In this document: positions 18,040 through 26,954 of the stretch, in pieces
Numbering within the stretch: the stretch's first letter is position 1
How the letters are laid out: each line of letters opens with the position of its first letter
Assembly: GCF_018998565.1 (NCBI RefSeq)
Contig: NZ_JAHNZO010000004.1
Location: 62,001-126,000, forward strand
Reading direction: 5' to 3'
DNA from: Paenibacillus oleatilyticus
Lineage (GTDB): Bacteria; Bacillota; Bacilli; Paenibacillales; NBRC-103111
Length of the DNA: 64,000 nucleotides
Notes under the pieces: generated by a model
What the model saw: only the letters and a program-made list of their open reading frames with translations
What the model was told of the DNA's origin: nothing
The model's database searches: none
Translations under genes and position numbers: made by a program

Positions 18040-19356
18040 ATGATGATCCAAAGCCCTTCTCTTCTCGGATTGGTTCCCCTGCTCTTATTTATCGGTTTAA
18101 TTTTCATCCGATGGAACCCTATTGCGGCCATTGGCACCTCCATCATCGTGGGTGCCCTCATGAGCGGCGCCAGCTTAATGGACGTCGCTACCGTCATCGG
18201 CAAAAACGGGATGGCCGATTTTATCGCCTATATCGGCCTTGTCATCTTGGCCGGCGGCGGCTTGGGGAAAATCGCCGAAAAGACAGGCGTCGCCCGCAAC
18301 ATCGTACGCTTTATCATGAACAAAGTCGGGATCAACACGCCGAACAAAGCGATGATCAGCACCATGATCGCTTCCTCCCTGCTGGCCGCTCTGTTAGGTA
18401 CGCTGGCCGGGGCCAACGCAATCGTCGCTCCCGTCCTGATCCCTGTGGTAGCTGCAGCCGGCCTGTCCTCCAGCGTCGTGGCCATCCTGTTCCACGGCGC
18501 GGCCGCAGCCGGGTTGTTGCTTGGACCTTTCACTCCGCCTATGGTAACCTTAATGGAGCTGACAGGCTTAACCTATCCCCAGGTGCTTCTCCATGCAGGA
18601 CTTCCTGTCGCCGTCATTATATGGGTCGTCACCTTTGTCTACAGCAAGCGAATCCTGAAGAAGACTCTGCTTTTGCATCCGTATTCCGATGACGACATCA
18701 GCGCGTTCCAGCAAGAAGAACAGCCCGATGCCAGGACGCGAAAAATTACGACCCAGGCTACCGTCGCCTTTCTCATCACCTTGCTCGGTTCCATTGCCTA
18801 CGGAATTGCGATCAAAGGAGGGTCTACGTTTACCATCGTCGTCATCTTATTAACGGCGCTGATTACCGGACTCGTCGGAAGGCTTACTCCCAATCAAATT
18901 GCCGATACCTTTGTCGAAGGTGCCAAACCGCTTCTGTGGATCTTTATCCAGTTTATCTTGTTTACACCCTTCATCTACTTCACTGAAAAAATGGGCGGCT
19001 TCGAAGCCCTCAAAAATTTGCTGCTTCCTTACGTAGAGCACGGCGGACAAACGACGATGATCATTTTGAGCACACTCGTGAACATCACCGGTATTCCGGG
19101 AGCCGCGGTAGCGCATTCTATTCTCATGCATAAGATGTTCCTCCCTACCGTCACGGATCTGGCTATTCCGATGCCGGTCTGGGTGCTCGCTCTCTTGGTC
19201 GGCTCGCAAATGCCGTTCTTCTTGTACCCGACCGGGGATGCGCTCGGCTCTATGGGATTGGCCCGTTCCAAAGACCTGAAAAATGTAATCGTTTTCGGTG
19301 TCGTCGTGACTGCCGCCGTCTTTTTATTCATTGTCGTGCGCGCGCTCTTCTTATAA
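18040..19356 (+). CDS. ion-transporter-superfamily permease (uptake of the operon substrate)
   Basis: 438 residues, almost entirely hydrophobic with about 11-12 membrane segments and a charged cytoplasmic loop in the middle (HPYSDDDISAFQQEEQPDA, about 208-226). The two-halved layout with Gly/Pro-rich re-entrant stretches (GTLAGANAIVAPVLIP and GIPGAAVAHSIL) is that of the IT superfamily (GntP/DctM/NhaC-like secondary carriers). GGGAGG precedes ATG 18040. It lies between the amidase and the serine hydrolase, 24 bp from the former, and is therefore the likely importer for this pathway. Substrate unknown. Confidence 0.78.
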   Translation: MMIQSPSLLGLVPLLLFIGLIFIRWNPIAAIGTSIIVGALMSGASLMDVATVIGKNGMADFIAYIGLVILAGGGLGKIAEKTGVARNIVRFIMNKVGINTPNKAMISTMIASSLLAALLGTLAGANAIVAPVLIPVVAAAGLSSSVVAILFHGAAAAGLLLGPFTPPMVTLMELTGLTYPQVLLHAGLPVAVIIWVVTFVYSKRILKKTLLLHPYSDDDISAFQQEEQPDARTRKITTQATVAFLITLLGSIAYGIAIKGGSTFTIVVILLTALITGLVGRLTPNQIADTFVEGAKPLLWIFIQFILFTPFIYFTEKMGGFEALKNLLLPYVEHGGQTTMIILSTLVNITGIPGAAVAHSILMHKMFLPTVTDLAIPMPVWVLALLVGSQMPFFLYPTGDALGSMGLARSKDLKNVIVFGVVVTAAVFLFIVVRALFL

Positions 19357-19379
19357 CTAAATGGAAAGTGATGATCGCT

Positions 19380-20174
19380 ATGAACTTTAACCAGCTTGAA
19401 GCCACCATACGCCAAGCCGCCTCTTCGGTAGAAGGCAAAGCGGGAATTGCCGTCGACACGGCCGAGGGGCAAATTCGCATCCATGCGGACGAGCCGTTCC
19501 CTTCCGCCAGCTTGATTAAAATTCCCATTCTGCTGGAAGCCTATCGGCAAGCGCAAGAAGGCAGGCTGGATCTGCATCAGCCTTATGCCGTTCCTTCCGG
19601 GGAGCGCGTGGGCGGAACAGGCGTGATTCATCAATTATCCGGCGCGCTGCGCCTGTCTTTGCAGGATCTCATGGCCTTAATGATTATCGTTTCGGACAAT
19701 ACCGCGACGAATAAGATTATCGATCTGATCGGCATGGAGACCGTGAACAAGCTATCAGCCGGTCTGGGATGCGGCGCAACCGTTCTGGGCCGGAAAATGC
19801 TCGATTTCCAAGCCAAGCGGAACGGGAAAGACAACTTCACCTCCGCCCGCGATATGATTATTTTCCTCAAAGAAATCGTCGACGGAAGCACCTTGAAGCA
19901 AGAGGCTAAAGACGCCGCGCTGCAGTTGCTGCGGAATCAGCAGTTTAATGCGAAATTGCCTGCCCGGATGATCGGCGGCTTTTCGTTGGACAAGCCGGTG
20001 CTTGCCCACAAAACGGGCGAGCTGCCCGGAACGGAGCATGATGCGGGCATCCTTCAGGTGAACGGGAAAACCGCCTACATCGCCGTCCTCACCACCGATC
20101 TGGTTGACAATCTTCCCGCGCAGCAGGTAATATCAACAATTGGGAAGGCCGTTTTTGATTATTTAAACGAATAG
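19380..20174 (+). CDS. cytosolic serine hydrolase, class A beta-lactamase fold
   Basis: About 264 residues with all three penicillin-recognising motifs: SASLIK (S-x-x-K, near 45), SDN in IIVSDNTATNK, and HKTGEL. It lacks any signal peptide, unlike secreted class A beta-lactamases, and the Glu166-bearing omega loop is not evident. It is therefore more likely a cytosolic amidase, esterase or peptidase working on the imported compound than an antibiotic resistance enzyme. Translation may begin at ATG 19380 (GGAAAGTGAT upstream) or at 19371. It follows the permease by about 20 bp in the epimerase operon and is followed by a terminator at 20187. Confidence 0.8.
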   Translation: MNFNQLEATIRQAASSVEGKAGIAVDTAEGQIRIHADEPFPSASLIKIPILLEAYRQAQEGRLDLHQPYAVPSGERVGGTGVIHQLSGALRLSLQDLMALMIIVSDNTATNKIIDLIGMETVNKLSAGLGCGATVLGRKMLDFQAKRNGKDNFTSARDMIIFLKEIVDGSTLKQEAKDAALQLLRNQQFNAKLPARMIGGFSLDKPVLAHKTGELPGTEHDAGILQVNGKTAYIAVLTTDLVDNLPAQQVISTIGKAVFDYLNE

Positions 20175-20186
20175 TTCATTCTTAAG

Positions 20187-20212
20187 CCCCTGGAATTCTC
20201 AGGGGTGTTTTG
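20187..20212 (+). terminator. terminator after the serine hydrolase
   Basis: CCCCTG-GAATTCT-CAGGGG followed by TGTTTTG. The short U-run suggests partial readthrough into the regulator gene that starts 34 bp later. Confidence 0.6.
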
Positions 20213-20244
20213 ACTAAATGGCGATACGATTTGGAGGATGGGGC

Positions 20245-21525
20245 ATGGTGATCAAAATTGCCGTTATCGGGTCTGAAAAAATGGCGGATAAAGTACTCCG
20301 CTTAAACAGCCATGCCAACGTGCAAATCCGCTCGCTCATTTATGACAAGCCGGAAGAGAGCGCCAAGCTGGTCAAGATGGCGCAAAATGACGACGTCCTG
20401 TTTTTCACGGGCCCTTTTCCGTATTTTTTCGCTAAGGACGAGATTGAGAAACGTGGGATTCCCGCCGTTTATATCCCGCTGGACGAGCTGGTGTTTACCG
20501 TCTCGCTCTATTACATCAGGGACACGCTCTGCATTCATCCGGACCGGTTATCGATCGATATCCCTTACCAAGAAGTCGTCCTGCATGTGTTGGACGAGCT
20601 GAATATCGACGCCGCCCGGATTTATATCAAAGAGCACGAGCATTATCGTACCGACGAGATTGTAAAGTTTCATCACGAGCAATGGAAGGCCGGAAACGTC
20701 GATTTTGTATTGACCTCCGTCCAATCCGTGCATAAAAAGCTGGAACAATTAGGCATCCCCAGCTTTCGCATGATCATTCCGAAAAAAAATATTCTAGACA
20801 CGCTTCAGCACGCCGTCGCCAAGGGAGAACTGCTGTTAAGCCAAGCGTCCCAGATTGCCGCGGGCATCGTTCAAATCGACTATCCTGATGAAGCGCAGGC
20901 CGCGGATACGGAACTGCATGCCAAGCTGCATGAGCTGCTGCTGGACTTGGGGAAAAAGATGAATGCTTCGGTGAAACGCATCGACGACCGCACGTTTATG
21001 ATTTACGGAACGAGAGGCGGCATCCGACAAATCACCGGGAATTACCACGTATTTCCTATTCTAGATCAGTTGAAACCGTTCACGCAGACCATCATCCGCT
21101 TCGGCTTCGGTTTCGGCGTCACGGCGCTCGAATCGGAAGAGCACGCCCAAATCGGCTTATATCATGCCAAGAAGCATGCGGGCCACGGCGCGTACATCGT
21201 TACCGAGAATAAAAAGGTCATCGGGCCGTTACATCATAAAACAACCAAAACCTTTCAGCTTCAAAGCGATGATGAGCACATCCTTACGGTTGCCAAGCAA
21301 ACCGGGATCAGCGTTTCCAGCATTACCAAAATCATCGATTTTATCCATCTGCGTCACAACCGGATTTTTTCGGCGTCCGATCTGGCCGACTATCTGCAAT
21401 TAAGCAAACGGAGCGCCGAACGCCTATTGAAGAAGCTGGTCGATAGCGGCTATGCCGAAATATCGGGCGAGGAGCAGCCGTACCAGAAGGGCAGACCGCG
21501 GGCCTTGTATAAAATTTTGCTGTGA
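20245..21525 (+). CDS. transcriptional regulator with sensory N-terminus, cyclase-like middle and winged HTH
   Basis: 426 residues. The N-terminal 180 residues look like a Rossmann/PrpR-type sensory domain (IKIAVIGSEKMADKVLRLNS). The middle (about 225-330) resembles a degenerate GGDEF/GTP-cyclohydrolase III-like domain (IIRFGFGFGVTALESEEHA). The C-terminus is a winged helix with LADYLQLSKRSAERLLKKL (near 390) and the basic KGRPRALYKI tail. It is last in the epimerase operon and probably its local regulator; the ATTCG-N5-CGAAT site in the operon promoter is a candidate target. ATG 20245 has TTTGGAGG at 7 nt; an upstream in-frame ATG (20218) has none. Ligand unknown. Confidence 0.65.
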   Translation: MVIKIAVIGSEKMADKVLRLNSHANVQIRSLIYDKPEESAKLVKMAQNDDVLFFTGPFPYFFAKDEIEKRGIPAVYIPLDELVFTVSLYYIRDTLCIHPDRLSIDIPYQEVVLHVLDELNIDAARIYIKEHEHYRTDEIVKFHHEQWKAGNVDFVLTSVQSVHKKLEQLGIPSFRMIIPKKNILDTLQHAVAKGELLLSQASQIAAGIVQIDYPDEAQAADTELHAKLHELLLDLGKKMNASVKRIDDRTFMIYGTRGGIRQITGNYHVFPILDQLKPFTQTIIRFGFGFGVTALESEEHAQIGLYHAKKHAGHGAYIVTENKKVIGPLHHKTTKTFQLQSDDEHILTVAKQTGISVSSITKIIDFIHLRHNRIFSASDLADYLQLSKRSAERLLKKLVDSGYAEISGEEQPYQKGRPRALYKILL

Positions 21526-21542
21526 CCCTTGATATCGCTGGC

Positions 21543-21584
21543 AAAAAAAAGCCAAGCCCGAACTAAGTTCGGCTTGGCTTTTTT
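21543..21584. terminator. bidirectional terminator between convergent genes
   Basis: GCCAAGCCGAAC-type 13-bp stem (21551-21580) flanked by eight A and six T, serving both the plus-strand regulator gene and the minus-strand GH2 gene. The GH2 stop codon lies in its loop. Confidence 0.88.
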
Positions 21585-23329
21585 GACGATCCCCCGCCCC
21601 AAAGCGCCTTCAGCTTGTGCGCCGAAAGCTTCGGCTGGCGGTCGCGCGTGAACACGCCCTTGCGGTTAACAACGACCCGCGAAGGGGTCTGGCTTGTCTT
21701 GAAATCGGCGAACGACCATACGTGAGCTCCGATCGTGTATGGTTTTTGCCGGATGATTTCATACTGCCGGGTAACCATCTCCGCCTGGTATTCCTCGGAA
21801 AACACCTCCGGCGGGTCCACATGCACACCGGCGACCGCATCCGCTCCGAACTCCGTCACGATCACCGGCTTGCCGAGAACCTCGTAGCAGCGGTCCAGCT
21901 TCTCGCTCAGGATGCGGCAGCCTTCGTCCAACCGGCCGGCCTGCTCGTACCAGCCGTGATACCGGTTAAGGCTGACAAAGTCGTAATGCTTCAGCGCGAC
22001 GTCCTTCTCCACATCGACGCAATTGACAATCGTAATCGGCCGCGTATCGTCCAGCGATTTCGCATGGCTGTACAGCGCTTCATAGAACGCATCCGCCTCC
22101 GGGGCCAACGTATCTCCTTCGTTCGCCAAGCTCCAGGCGATAACGCACGGGTGGTTGACATCGCGTTCGATCATTTCCGTGATCACCCGTTTCGCTTTAT
22201 TCAGGATGGCCGTTCCTTGATAATGGCTGCGGACGAAGCCGACGAAAGGCGTTTCGCCGATAACCAACAGGCCGTGCTTATCCGCATAGCTCAAAAACTC
22301 GTCGCTGTACGGATAATGCGACGTGCGGACCGAGTTCGCTCCGATCCAGCTCAGCAGGTTGAAATCTTTGGCGATGACCGCGGGAGAGATGCCTTTGCCC
22401 AGTACCGGGAAGTCCTCGTGCATGCCGAAGCCGGTGAGAAATACCGGTTTGCCGTTCAGCAAAAGCTCGGTGCCCCGAATCGACACGGTCCGGATGCCGA
22501 ACGTTTGCACGTACTGATCGATCACTTGTTCATCCCCGTCCGTCAAGCGGACCTCCAATTCGTACAGGAAGGGGTCCTCCGGACACCACAGTCTGGCCGC
22601 TGGAACGGTGAAGTCAACATCAACCGAAGGCCCGGCCGCTCCAATTTCCACGGACGAACGGCATTGCGTGCCACGTATGCTAACGGTGCAAGCTCCTTCG
22701 AAGCCTTCGCTTAGACCGACATGAGCTTTGACTTTGCCCTCCGTACCGTCGATCTCCGTTGTAATCCGAATGTCGCTGACAAAGGACATCGGAGTCGTAA
22801 ACAGCGTCACCGAACGATGAATGCCGCCGTAAGGGAAAAAGTCGTAGTAATTGTTCGGATATTGTCCTTTGAATCCGACGATCTGCTCATCCTCCACGTC
22901 TCCCGGCGGAAGACGGTCGGCCGCGATGGCAGCGTCCACCCGGATCATAATCCGGTTCGGGCCGTCCCACCGGACATGGTCGGTAATCTCGAACACGAAC
23001 GGAAGGTGCGCGCCTTCATGCCGGCCGACTTCCGCTCCGTTGACCCACACGGTCGACAAGTAATTGGCCGAGCCGACGCGCAGCCAGATCCGTTCCGAGC
23101 GAAGCTGTCTGGAAAGCTCTATCTCCCGCTCATACCAGCCCGAGCCGAAAAAGTACATCAAATCCTGAAATTGCTCGTTCCAGCTGGCCGGGACCCCGAT
23201 TTCCCTGTCGGCCGGCAATTGAAGCGGCCATCCCCGTTGTTCCCCGTCGTCGTTAACATCCGGTGCAAACTTCCAAAATCCGTCGAGCGAAATCATCGCT
23301 CTGGAACTATTTGATTGTGGATACAGCAT
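21563..23329 (-). CDS. glycoside hydrolase family 2, beta-glucuronidase-like
   Basis: 588 residues with GH2 architecture: jelly-roll sugar-binding domain (SWNEQFQDLMYFFGSGWYER), immunoglobulin-like domain (LWCPEDPFLYELEVRL) and TIM barrel. Catalytic acid in SLANEGDTLAPEA (near 400) and nucleophile in VTEFGADAVAG (near 494); the latter followed by HVDPPEVFSEEYQ is characteristic of beta-glucuronidases such as UidA. No signal peptide, so it acts on imported glucuronides or oligosaccharides. Start ATG 23329 with GGAGGG upstream; the longer frame has no site. The last codons and stop lie within the terminator stem-loop. Confidence 0.88.
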   Translation of the reverse strand: MLYPQSNSSRAMISLDGFWKFAPDVNDDGEQRGWPLQLPADREIGVPASWNEQFQDLMYFFGSGWYEREIELSRQLRSERIWLRVGSANYLSTVWVNGAEVGRHEGAHLPFVFEITDHVRWDGPNRIMIRVDAAIAADRLPPGDVEDEQIVGFKGQYPNNYYDFFPYGGIHRSVTLFTTPMSFVSDIRITTEIDGTEGKVKAHVGLSEGFEGACTVSIRGTQCRSSVEIGAAGPSVDVDFTVPAARLWCPEDPFLYELEVRLTDGDEQVIDQYVQTFGIRTVSIRGTELLLNGKPVFLTGFGMHEDFPVLGKGISPAVIAKDFNLLSWIGANSVRTSHYPYSDEFLSYADKHGLLVIGETPFVGFVRSHYQGTAILNKAKRVITEMIERDVNHPCVIAWSLANEGDTLAPEADAFYEALYSHAKSLDDTRPITIVNCVDVEKDVALKHYDFVSLNRYHGWYEQAGRLDEGCRILSEKLDRCYEVLGKPVIVTEFGADAVAGVHVDPPEVFSEEYQAEMVTRQYEIIRQKPYTIGAHVWSFADFKTSQTPSRVVVNRKGVFTRDRQPKLSAHKLKALWGGGSSKKPSRT

Positions 23330-23467
23330 ACGTAGTGGCTCCCTCCGTCTTCGATCATCTCTGGTTGCAGTCCTACGAAACATGATAGCACGGAGCGCCT
23401 GCGAATGATTTGCATGATTTTTACCGGATGTGTACACTATTTTGACTTATTGGCACGCGGAAGCAAG

Positions 23468-24532
23468 CTAACGTACGGCGATCTCGTCATACACCTTGTG
23501 ATGGATGACGATATTCGCATTTTCCGCCGTCTCGGTTACCTGTTTGCCCAACTGCTCTTCGGCGTATTTCCATTTCAGCCGCTCCTGGACATCTTCAAAT
23601 CGGAGATCCCTGCCCGGTGTGCGCTCCGTACATTGAAGGACAAATACCGATCCGGCCGTTTCGAATCGTTCGCTGACTTCGCCCGGCTTCAGCTTTCGGA
23701 CAGCAGCGAACACCTTTTCGTCTTCCTCGCTGCTATCTACAGCATAGGTCGATTCGTCGAATGTTCTTTCCTTCACCGACGCATTTGCCCCAAGCTGCCG
23801 GATAACCGCATCGGCCTCCTTGCCGCTTGCCAGCCCGGATCGGATGCCGTTCATCGTCTCCATCGCAGCGCTTCTTGTTAAGGAACCGGAACTGTCCCCG
23901 CTCCCAAAAGCCAATTCAACGACTTGCGTACGAATACGGTCAGGCTTCTTCAGCTCTCCTTTTTTTCGCATGCTTTCGTAGGTGGCATGCAGCGCCTCGC
24001 TCGCGGCCCGAGCTTCATGGTTCGCAGCATAGTCAAGAAGCTGCCGTTTGATCTTATCGTGAGTTTGATTGAAATAGGCGATCTCGCTATACTCGCGGGG
24101 GCCGAATATAGGCTGGCCCTTCTTCACAGCCTCTGCTCTTCTTTTGTTTTCTTCGGCCAGACTCTCTTTAAAGGTTCTGTAGCTGACATCGTCCGTCAGT
24201 CCGTATTGCTTGGCCAGAAGCTGCTCTGTCTTTATGATTTTAAGCTTTTCCAGCGTTTTTTTCTTCGCCATCTCCAATGGAATTTCACCGTTGAAGCTTT
24301 TCGTCCAAAATTCCGCACTATCTTGCGCGCCGTATTTTTCATGAAAATATCCATACACTTCCGCTACGCGATCTTTTAGAACCATCTCATATTCGCCCAA
24401 AACAACAGGTTCCCCGTTGATCCTCAAAACCTCTGCATAAGCATCTCGGCCGGACCGCTGTCCGAGCAAGAAGAACAATATTACAACCAAAGCAGCAAGC
24501 GGTACTATGACAAGTAGCATTCGTTTCTTCAT
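23468..24532 (-). CDS. membrane-anchored PpiC/SurA-like peptidyl-prolyl isomerase
   Basis: 354 residues with an N-terminal membrane anchor (about 5-24, uncleaved-type), a SurA-N-like helical region containing INGEPVVLGEYEM and a C-terminal parvulin-like segment (VRKLKPGEVSERFETAGSVFVLQC, about 285-308). Such proteins assist folding of exported proteins outside the membrane. Located 112 bp after a secreted beta-helix protein gene on the same strand, which may be its client. The parvulin core is short and divergent, so a purely chaperone role is possible. Confidence 0.72.
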   Translation of the reverse strand: MKKRMLLVIVPLAALVVILFFLLGQRSGRDAYAEVLRINGEPVVLGEYEMVLKDRVAEVYGYFHEKYGAQDSAEFWTKSFNGEIPLEMAKKKTLEKLKIIKTEQLLAKQYGLTDDVSYRTFKESLAEENKRRAEAVKKGQPIFGPREYSEIAYFNQTHDKIKRQLLDYAANHEARAASEALHATYESMRKKGELKKPDRIRTQVVELAFGSGDSSGSLTRSAAMETMNGIRSGLASGKEADAVIRQLGANASVKERTFDESTYAVDSSEEDEKVFAAVRKLKPGEVSERFETAGSVFVLQCTERTPGRDLRFEDVQERLKWKYAEEQLGKQVTETAENANIVIHHKVYDEIAVR

Positions 24533-24558
24533 GTGAAAAGCCTCCTAAAAATCATCAA

Positions 24559-24609
24559 GGAAATAGCAGAGACTCCGTCAATCCGTCATCCAAGGCTTCT
24601 GCTATTTCC
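24559..24609. repeat. 12-bp inverted repeat between the beta-helix and PpiC-like genes
   Basis: GGAAATAGCAGA and TCTGCTATTTCC pair perfectly across a 27-nt loop. There is no U-run on either strand, so it may be a weak terminator or an mRNA-processing stem adjusting expression of the two genes. Confidence 0.6.
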
Positions 24610-24643
24610 CAATGATCCTGACAATCCCTCGAAGTAAGGGAGG

Positions 24644-26746
24644 TTATTGCGTTAATACGAGCTGCGGCTTATTGCTCGCAGCCTCTTTGGTATTGAAAGA
24701 AACGTCTCCTTTCGAGCTGGCCGCGCCTTCGTTCACCAGCAAGAACGACACGAGCTTGTCCGACATCTGGCTGTTCACATAGTTTGTCACATCGAATTCA
24801 TACCATGTCCCAACGGTATTGCTCATGACGGCGCTGCCGAGGAGCGTCGTGCCCGCCGGGGCGTTGTTCCAGGTGATGCCCGTCTCGCTCCAGCTTTTAT
24901 CCGCGGTGCCGTATAATTTCACCGTTCTTGAAGCGTCCGTATTGACGGCCGGGACATACACCTTCACTTTGGCAGAAGCTGCGCTTGAACCGCCAAAGGT
25001 TCCGTAATTGAACTTGACATAAGCTTTTCTGGCATATCCGGACGCATCGGCTTTAATCATCATCGTCGCCTCTGTGCCGTAATTCGTGCCTGCGTAAGCC
25101 CCGTCCCTTACATAGGAATCGGCAGTTGGCTCATAGCTTACCGAAGGCTGGATCGGACCGCCCGACGCATACTCGAAGGCGCCGATATCTGGATTGCCGT
25201 TGTACAGAGCCGTGCCCCAGAAATCTCTGCCGCCGTTATTCGCCACAAAGACCCCGCTGTTAATGAGCGGCGAAGTCGGCTGAAGCTTGTAACCACTCAA
25301 CCGGTTCGGATCGTTCATATTGATATTCATTTCTCCAGCCCCGGGGTTGACGAGCTGCGGATCGGCCGTTATTAAACCGGGATGAGACGCCGGGCCGTTG
25401 ATATCGTCGATGGTTGCCGGGTAAAAGCTGTTGTTTTTGAATACCGCTGATGTGCTCCATGCCTTCTCCGCGAACTTCGTAATCGTTCCGTCCGCTTTAA
25501 TGATATTGTTATAAAACTTGACCATATTGGAATCGTTATCAAAAACTTGGGTCGTCACGTTAGGTCCCACATAAATGGTATTGTTGTAAATTTCGTTTCC
25601 TGCATTGGTGCTGTGATAGAAAAAGATTTCCTGACCTGAACGGTAACCGTCGTTTTCGCTGATGTTGTACCTGAACTTCAAATTGCTTGCGCTGGGCATG
25701 ACTAACACAAGCCCGCCGGAATTATTGTGGCTGTAATTATACTGGAACACGTCTCCGATACAGTTGTTGTCCGAATCGAAGGCTTCCCCGTCGTTGTTGC
25801 CGCCGCTTCCGCCGTACACTTCGTTGAACTGGACGACGGCTCCCGTCGTATAGTGCGTCCATAGGCCCGCGTAATTGCCGGAAGACGTTTTGCTGTGGTT
25901 TTTCACCGTGTTGTATTCGGCCAAGGCGCCGGACAGCACCTCCGCCAACACCATGCCGTCTCCCCATACCTCTTCGACGAAGTTGCCCCGGAATACGACA
26001 TTCGTGCTGATCTTCGGATAGCCGTTGCCCGCATCCGATTTCGTGCGGATCCCTTCCTTGGTTACATTGGCGACGTGGTTGTTCTCCACCAGCACATCGT
26101 TAAATCCGGCCTGCAAGCCTACCGTAGCTTTCCCGTCTTTGTCGATATGCGTGCCGAAGAAGATGATTCCGCCGCTGTTTTTGTTGCCGTTCACATCCGA
26201 ATTCACATCGTGAACGTAGCAATTTTTCACATAAATATGATTTTTCAAGCCCGATTGATTGTTGTACACCAGAATACCGGCCCTTGAGGACACAATGGAA
26301 GAACTGAAATTGGTCACCTCAAGGTTGTTAATTTCCCAATATTCTTGGTTATACAGCATGACGGCGCCCGATGTGTTCGCGGGATAGCTCGTGCCTGCTC
26401 CGTTAATAATCGGCTTGGCGCCGGTTCCGTAGCTATCGATCACAATCGGATTCCCGCTTGCTCCCGATCCCTTCGGCCATAACTGGCCGGTCCAGACGCC
26501 GCCCGACTTGAACAAAATTTTGTCGCCGGGCTGAAACGTTGTGCCGTTGACTTTGGCTAAAGTCGCCCATGGCGCAGCAGAGCTTGTTCCGGGATTCGTG
26601 TCGTTTCCGCCCGCCGAATCCACATAATAAGTCGTTCCGGCCGCATGTGCAGGCTCGGGAGCGACGTACAATACCCCTGCTATGTTAAGTAGCATGGCTA
26701 TGATAAGGAGGACAGCAAAGCTAGATCTTTTACGGGGAAGGCTCAT
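24644..26746 (-). CDS. secreted right-handed beta-helix protein with C-terminal DNRLRE domain
   Basis: 700 residues with a Sec signal peptide (cleavage after AEPAHA-type region, about residue 35). The mature start TYYVDSAGGNDTNPGTSSAAPW is the usual beginning of secreted pectate lyase-type beta-helix enzymes. Asn-rich coils continue to about 520 with AFEYASGG ending the helix, and the remainder (about 530-700) is a DNRLRE/CBM96-type carbohydrate-binding domain (SYVRDGAYAGTNYG, WSETGITWNNAP). Likely a polysaccharide lyase or glycosidase; the catalytic family cannot be named by eye. A YesN/YesM pair lies upstream and may control it. Confidence 0.85.
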   Translation of the reverse strand: MSLPRKRSSFAVLLIIAMLLNIAGVLYVAPEPAHAAGTTYYVDSAGGNDTNPGTSSAAPWATLAKVNGTTFQPGDKILFKSGGVWTGQLWPKGSGASGNPIVIDSYGTGAKPIINGAGTSYPANTSGAVMLYNQEYWEINNLEVTNFSSSIVSSRAGILVYNNQSGLKNHIYVKNCYVHDVNSDVNGNKNSGGIIFFGTHIDKDGKATVGLQAGFNDVLVENNHVANVTKEGIRTKSDAGNGYPKISTNVVFRGNFVEEVWGDGMVLAEVLSGALAEYNTVKNHSKTSSGNYAGLWTHYTTGAVVQFNEVYGGSGGNNDGEAFDSDNNCIGDVFQYNYSHNNSGGLVLVMPSASNLKFRYNISENDGYRSGQEIFFYHSTNAGNEIYNNTIYVGPNVTTQVFDNDSNMVKFYNNIIKADGTITKFAEKAWSTSAVFKNNSFYPATIDDINGPASHPGLITADPQLVNPGAGEMNINMNDPNRLSGYKLQPTSPLINSGVFVANNGGRDFWGTALYNGNPDIGAFEYASGGPIQPSVSYEPTADSYVRDGAYAGTNYGTEATMMIKADASGYARKAYVKFNYGTFGGSSAASAKVKVYVPAVNTDASRTVKLYGTADKSWSETGITWNNAPAGTTLLGSAVMSNTVGTWYEFDVTNYVNSQMSDKLVSFLLVNEGAASSKGDVSFNTKEAASNKPQLVLTQ

Positions 26747-26954
26747 GATAAAATATTACCCGCCTTTCGTCTAAAATAATTTCCTGCGGTCAGCGAACAC
26801 TATGCTCAAGAAAGCGCACTCATTTTTCATCCCTCCGTTTCTGTCCGCTAACCCCATAGTATTGGGCATGGCCCTCCCCGAACAGGCACGATTTACACCA
26901 CTTTTACTCATTTTTTAATCCATTGGCTTCGAGACCGGACGTATGATGGCGGTC

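Noticed and set aside
26760..26950. Possible terminator or regulatory RNA between the beta-helix gene and the response regulator
   Set aside because: No stem with a U-run and no clear promoter could be identified.
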